Positions 61,490 to 64,000 of a stretch of 64,000 bases of DNA are shown in pieces (within the stretch, counting starts at the first letter, position 1; each line of letters starts with the position of its first letter). The translations under genes were made by a program, and so were the position numbers. The DNA is taken from positions 59,763,395 through 59,827,394 of the forward strand of contig CM046307.1 in the NCBI GenBank assembly GCA_025267735.1, written 5' to 3'. Source of the stretch: Mactra quadrangularis (taxonomy: Eukaryota; Mollusca; Bivalvia; Venerida; Mactridae). The notes beneath the pieces are model-generated. The model worked only from the letters and a program-made list of their open reading frames with translations, ran no database searches and had not been told where the DNA came from.

Positions 61490-63648
61490 CTGTTAATAAA
61501 TAAAAAAAACAAAAGGTTACAACCACAGAGAATTTTCATACCATGAGATTAACGAGATGTCACATCAAGAATATTGATTGCTCATCTCTAAGTACGAAAA
61601 TACCGAGGAGTGACATACTGGGATAAGAAATGGTAAAAAATTATATCTGCGTCATTATGAAAATGTTAATGCGAAATAGAAGCAGCCTGACCAGGACACA
61701 AATCTGGGCTCCTTTGCTTACATGAACACTGCTCTCCCGATTGAGCTATCCAGCAGCTTACATATTCCTCTCCCTATTTTGTGAACAGGTAAGTACATTG
61801 TCATATCTATAAATAATGCTTATTCTATTTCATTGTACAACTGCTTCGAGCGTAAAGGAAAATAGAACAGAACGCTTGGGCATTTACCCATCGTTATTAA
61901 CATATTTGCTGGAGCAGTGGTCCAGTGAAGCTGGCAGAACATGTATTTTAAGTTTGGTTTATTCCTATTATTTGGCTGCAGAAAAATTGAAGAAAAATAA
62001 TTGTTTGTTTACATTCTGAAGATCACATGACTATATACCCTGAATATATTCAAGTAACATAAGTTATCAAACCTGCAACAAAGTCTATCAACTCTTCTTC
62101 CGTTATTTCTCTTCCCGCCTTTTTTACGACATACGCTCTAGGAAGTTCACCGGCGTCTTCATCAGGCATTCCGACCACACCGACATCTGCTACTGCATCA
62201 TGTTTTAATAGAATATCTTCTAATGTCGCTGGGGCAACTTGCATAGCTTTGTATTTGATAAGTTCTTTCAGTCTATCAACGATGTATAGATACCCCTCCT
62301 CATCTTCATATCCGATATCACCTTGAAATAAAACAAGTTCAAATATTGTAAGTCTCGCACACAAACAATAAGAAGCGAGTGTGGTCAAGTGGCTACGACG
62401 TTGGACTGGTAATCGTTGGATAGCCACACTGGTCAGTGTTGGTTAGCCAGTCGCATTGGTTCGGATCCCATTCAAAACCTGCCCGTTGTTCCCTTGGACA
62501 AGAAACTTTATCCTACTAGTTCAGTACTAAGGGACCAGATAGTGGACTCAAAAATGATTAATCAAAGTTTTAAGAAATTGTTTCACAATCGAGCTAAAGT
62601 AAATTAGTATAAACTTAACTAAAAAAATCTACGAAGCCCCTAAAGTGGCTTTTTAAAATACTTTTTTATTTTCACTATTATTTCGTTCTTACGAAATGTT
62701 ATTTTGGTTTTTTTACGAAATATTATTTCGTTTCTGGACAGAACGCTACAATACTGTAGCCTGTTCAATTACCCTAAACGTTCCAAAACGTTCCGTAACG
62801 TTACATTCGGAACTCATCGGCCTCGGTGAGAGTTCCAATTGTAACGTCACAGAACGTTTTGAAACGTTCGGGGTAATCGAACAGGCTACTGGAGTATCTT
62901 TACTCGTCGTAAAATCATACGTCATAAGTCTCTTACCAGTTTTGACCCAGCCATCTTCAGTAAACATTTCAGCATTTTGTTCAGGTTTATTAAGGTAACC
63001 TAGACATACTTGTGGCCCTCTTACCCATATTTCACCTTCAACATTGGGCTCACATGGTTCTTGGGTTTCAACATTAATTATCTATAAAATTGAAGTAAAA
63101 AAGAAAGATTATATCAAGACGAAATTACATTCTGCCTCTTCTATTCTGAAAAATGTATTTCTCATCACTGTATAAAAATGTGTTTTTTAATTTCATGAAA
63201 ATCAATATTGTCAAAAACACCAGAGAAATATGAATTGATGACATAATCTGCATGAGTTTTCTAATAAATGTGTTTACTTATCACAGTGTATATCATTTCA
63301 CAGTCATAAAGATGAAAGAACCTCAGCCATATACATGTATATATATATATATGTAAAGAATTGTCTGTCTTGCATGTACATTATAGAACAGTGTTGAAAT
63401 AGCATTAAATCAAGTGGTTTGTTCATTTTATTGTGTGCATTCTTCATCATATTCGATGACTAGATCGTTCCATACATATTCACCAAAAGTCGATCGTTGT
63501 GCATGCGTGAAAACTAAATTAATCAATATTAAACAAAAAAATATAAATACCTTCATATCAACAAACGGAAGCAGTTTGCCAACAGATTTATATTTAATGT
63601 CTCCAGTCCGACATATATGTGTCACGCCAATTTCAGTCATACCATAAC
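61338..63648 (-). CDS. Acyl-CoA synthetase / 4-coumarate-CoA-ligase-like, 3' end of gene (4 exons, partial)
   Basis: On the minus strand, exons 63648-63551, 63081-62937, 62321-62073 and 61489-61338 join in frame and encode the C-terminal ~214 residues of an ANL-superfamily adenylating enzyme. These enzymes activate a carboxylic acid with ATP and transfer it to coenzyme A. Visible motifs: Y-G-M-T-E (adenylate binding), G-E-I-W-V-R-G-P-Q-V-x-x-G-Y, D-G-W-V-K-T-G-D-I-G-Y, D-R-L-K-E-L-I-K-Y-K (hinge), V-A-P-A-x-L-E, and S-G-K-I-L-R-R with the catalytic lysine. All key residues present are intact. The end is T-K-Q-H-Q-S-V-T-Q; no S-K-L-type peroxisomal signal is present, unlike firefly luciferase and many 4CL relatives. 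The 5' exons lie beyond 64000. Substrate cannot be told. Confidence 0.93.
61680..61765 (-). mobile_element. tRNA-like SINE head in acyl-CoA synthetase intron
   Basis: On the minus strand a good box A (TAGCTCAATCGGGAGAGCA, from about 61750 down) is followed by a decayed box B region. A tRNA gene is unlikely because the T arm has lost its GTTC core. Confidence 0.5.
62073..62321 (-). CDS. Acyl-CoA synthetase exon, hinge and C-terminal domain
   Basis: Acceptor (minus) TTATTTCAAG before 62321; donor GTTTGA at 62072. 249 nt, phase 1 to 1. Contains the hinge D-R-L-K-E-L-I-K-Y-K and V-V-G-M-P-D-E-D-A-G-E. Confidence 0.92.
62370..62610 (+). mobile_element. tRNA-derived SINE (family S4)
   Basis: The tRNA-like head GTGTGGTCAAGTGGCTACGA (62378) and GGTTCGGATCCC (62457) leads into TTCCCTTGGACAAGAAACTT, a segment found in the central domain of many SINEs. 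It lies in the intron between two synthetase exons. Confidence 0.7.
62631..62735. mobile_element. Half copy of the TA-flanked element of 50983-51266
   Basis: ACGAAGCCCCTAAAGTGGCT followed by ATTTTCACTATTATTTCGTT matches one arm of the element in ELOVL intron 1. The other arm is absent. Confidence 0.7.
62757..62888. mobile_element. Inverted-repeat element (132 bp) with CTG flanks
   Basis: TAGCCTGTTCAATTACCC and its partner GGGGTAATCGAACAGGCTA form arms of about 60 bp that also share AACGTTCC-type blocks. CTG is duplicated outside (62754-62756 and 62889-62891). It interrupts or abuts a half copy (62631-62735) of the element at 50983. Confidence 0.75.
62937..63081 (-). CDS. Acyl-CoA synthetase exon, G-E-I-W-V-R-G region
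   Basis: Acceptor (minus) TCAATTTTATAG before 63081; donor GTAAGA at 62936. 145 nt, phase 0 to 1. Encodes I-I-N-V-E-T-Q-E-P through E-D-G-W-V-K-T-G. Confidence 0.9.
63551..63648 (-). CDS. Acyl-CoA synthetase exon with Y-G-M-T-E motif
   Basis: Acceptor (minus) TATATATCTAG before 63648; donor GTATTT at 63550. 98 nt, phase 1 to 0. Encodes G-Y-G-M-T-E-I-G through V-G-K-L-L-P-F-V-D-M-K. Confidence 0.88.
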
Positions 63649-64000
63649 CTAGATATATAATGTACTCGTAAATTATGCTTTATTGTCCAACAATAATAAC
63701 TATAACTATCACTGAATGTGACGAATACCCCAAAAGGGTTGTTGTAAAGAAATTGCGATTTGTTACTGAGTATAGAGCTGGATAAAACTAAATTTTATAA
63801 GTTGCGCTTTTTTACACCAACTGTAGTCGGAATTACCACACAAGAAAGTAATCAAGGTATTGAAATACAGAAAGACTTTGGGCACATTCTTCACTGTCTA
63901 TAACTGGCTGAAGCAGGCTGTACAAACTATCACAGGGTTTAAAAACTTGATTTATGTTTTTATGTCTTCCACGCAACTTGTGAATGTTTCTGAAGTTTTT

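Noticed and set aside
61680..61765. tRNA gene on the minus strand
   Set aside because: Box A is good but the T arm lacks the GTTC core and no complete cloverleaf can be drawn.

Overview
The window is eukaryotic DNA, AT-rich and intron-rich. It is almost certainly from a lophotrochozoan and most likely a bivalve mollusc. That call rests on the gene structure (small exons with GT-AG introns), on several tRNA-derived SINE families, and on very abundant short elements whose GACCTTGACC arrays, ACAAG 5' ends and (GGAC)n tails I associate with clam and mussel genomes. No species can be named. Protein-coding sequence is under 3% of the window.

Layout. (1) 42-2090 (+): the last three exons of a gene with LDL-receptor class A repeats; its 5' part lies to the left of the window. 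(2) 2.6-8.5 kb: a hairpin-ended satellite element interrupted by a 521-bp transposon, a 46-bp satellite, and a degenerate duplicated repeat. (3) 8.5-9.6 kb: two weak minus-strand terminal-exon candidates and a mariner-type foldback. (4) 9.8-27 kb: SINEs, a 3.5-kb element with 25-bp inverted ends (11357-14886), ACAAG-type repeats, a 3-kb GACCTTGACC array (20073-23035) and two hAT-like elements. (5) 27.7-47 kb: nested inverted-repeat elements, including a long-arm inverted pair (27.7/32.4 kb), TTAA-flanked elements, a pogo-like element, a second GACCTTGACC array (38911-43300) split by a 1295-bp insertion, and a 2-kb GAAAAGGAC foldback inside an older palindrome (44.1-47.0 kb). (6) 47.8-48.7 kb: a second copy of the hairpin/satellite element. 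(7) 49860-58398 (+): a complete seven-exon gene for a very-long-chain fatty acid elongase of the ELOVL1/7 type, predicted 264 residues. (8) 61338-63648 (-): the last four exons of an acyl-CoA synthetase (4-coumarate-CoA-ligase-like, ANL superfamily); its 5' part lies beyond the right edge.

The elongase and the acyl-CoA ligase are convergent neighbours, and both act on fatty acyl chains: the ligase makes acyl-CoA and ELOVL consumes acyl-CoA. Whether this adjacency matters cannot be told from one window.

The most interesting non-genic signals are: a shared architecture in otherwise unrelated repeats (ACAAG plus hairpin at the 5' end, and in two families a 3' hairpin arm that could also pair with the 5' end); the roughly 145-bp array in which each unit carries a nuclear-receptor-like direct repeat; and the three-layer palindrome at 44-47 kb. 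All coordinates were read by eye, so boundaries may be off by a few bases.
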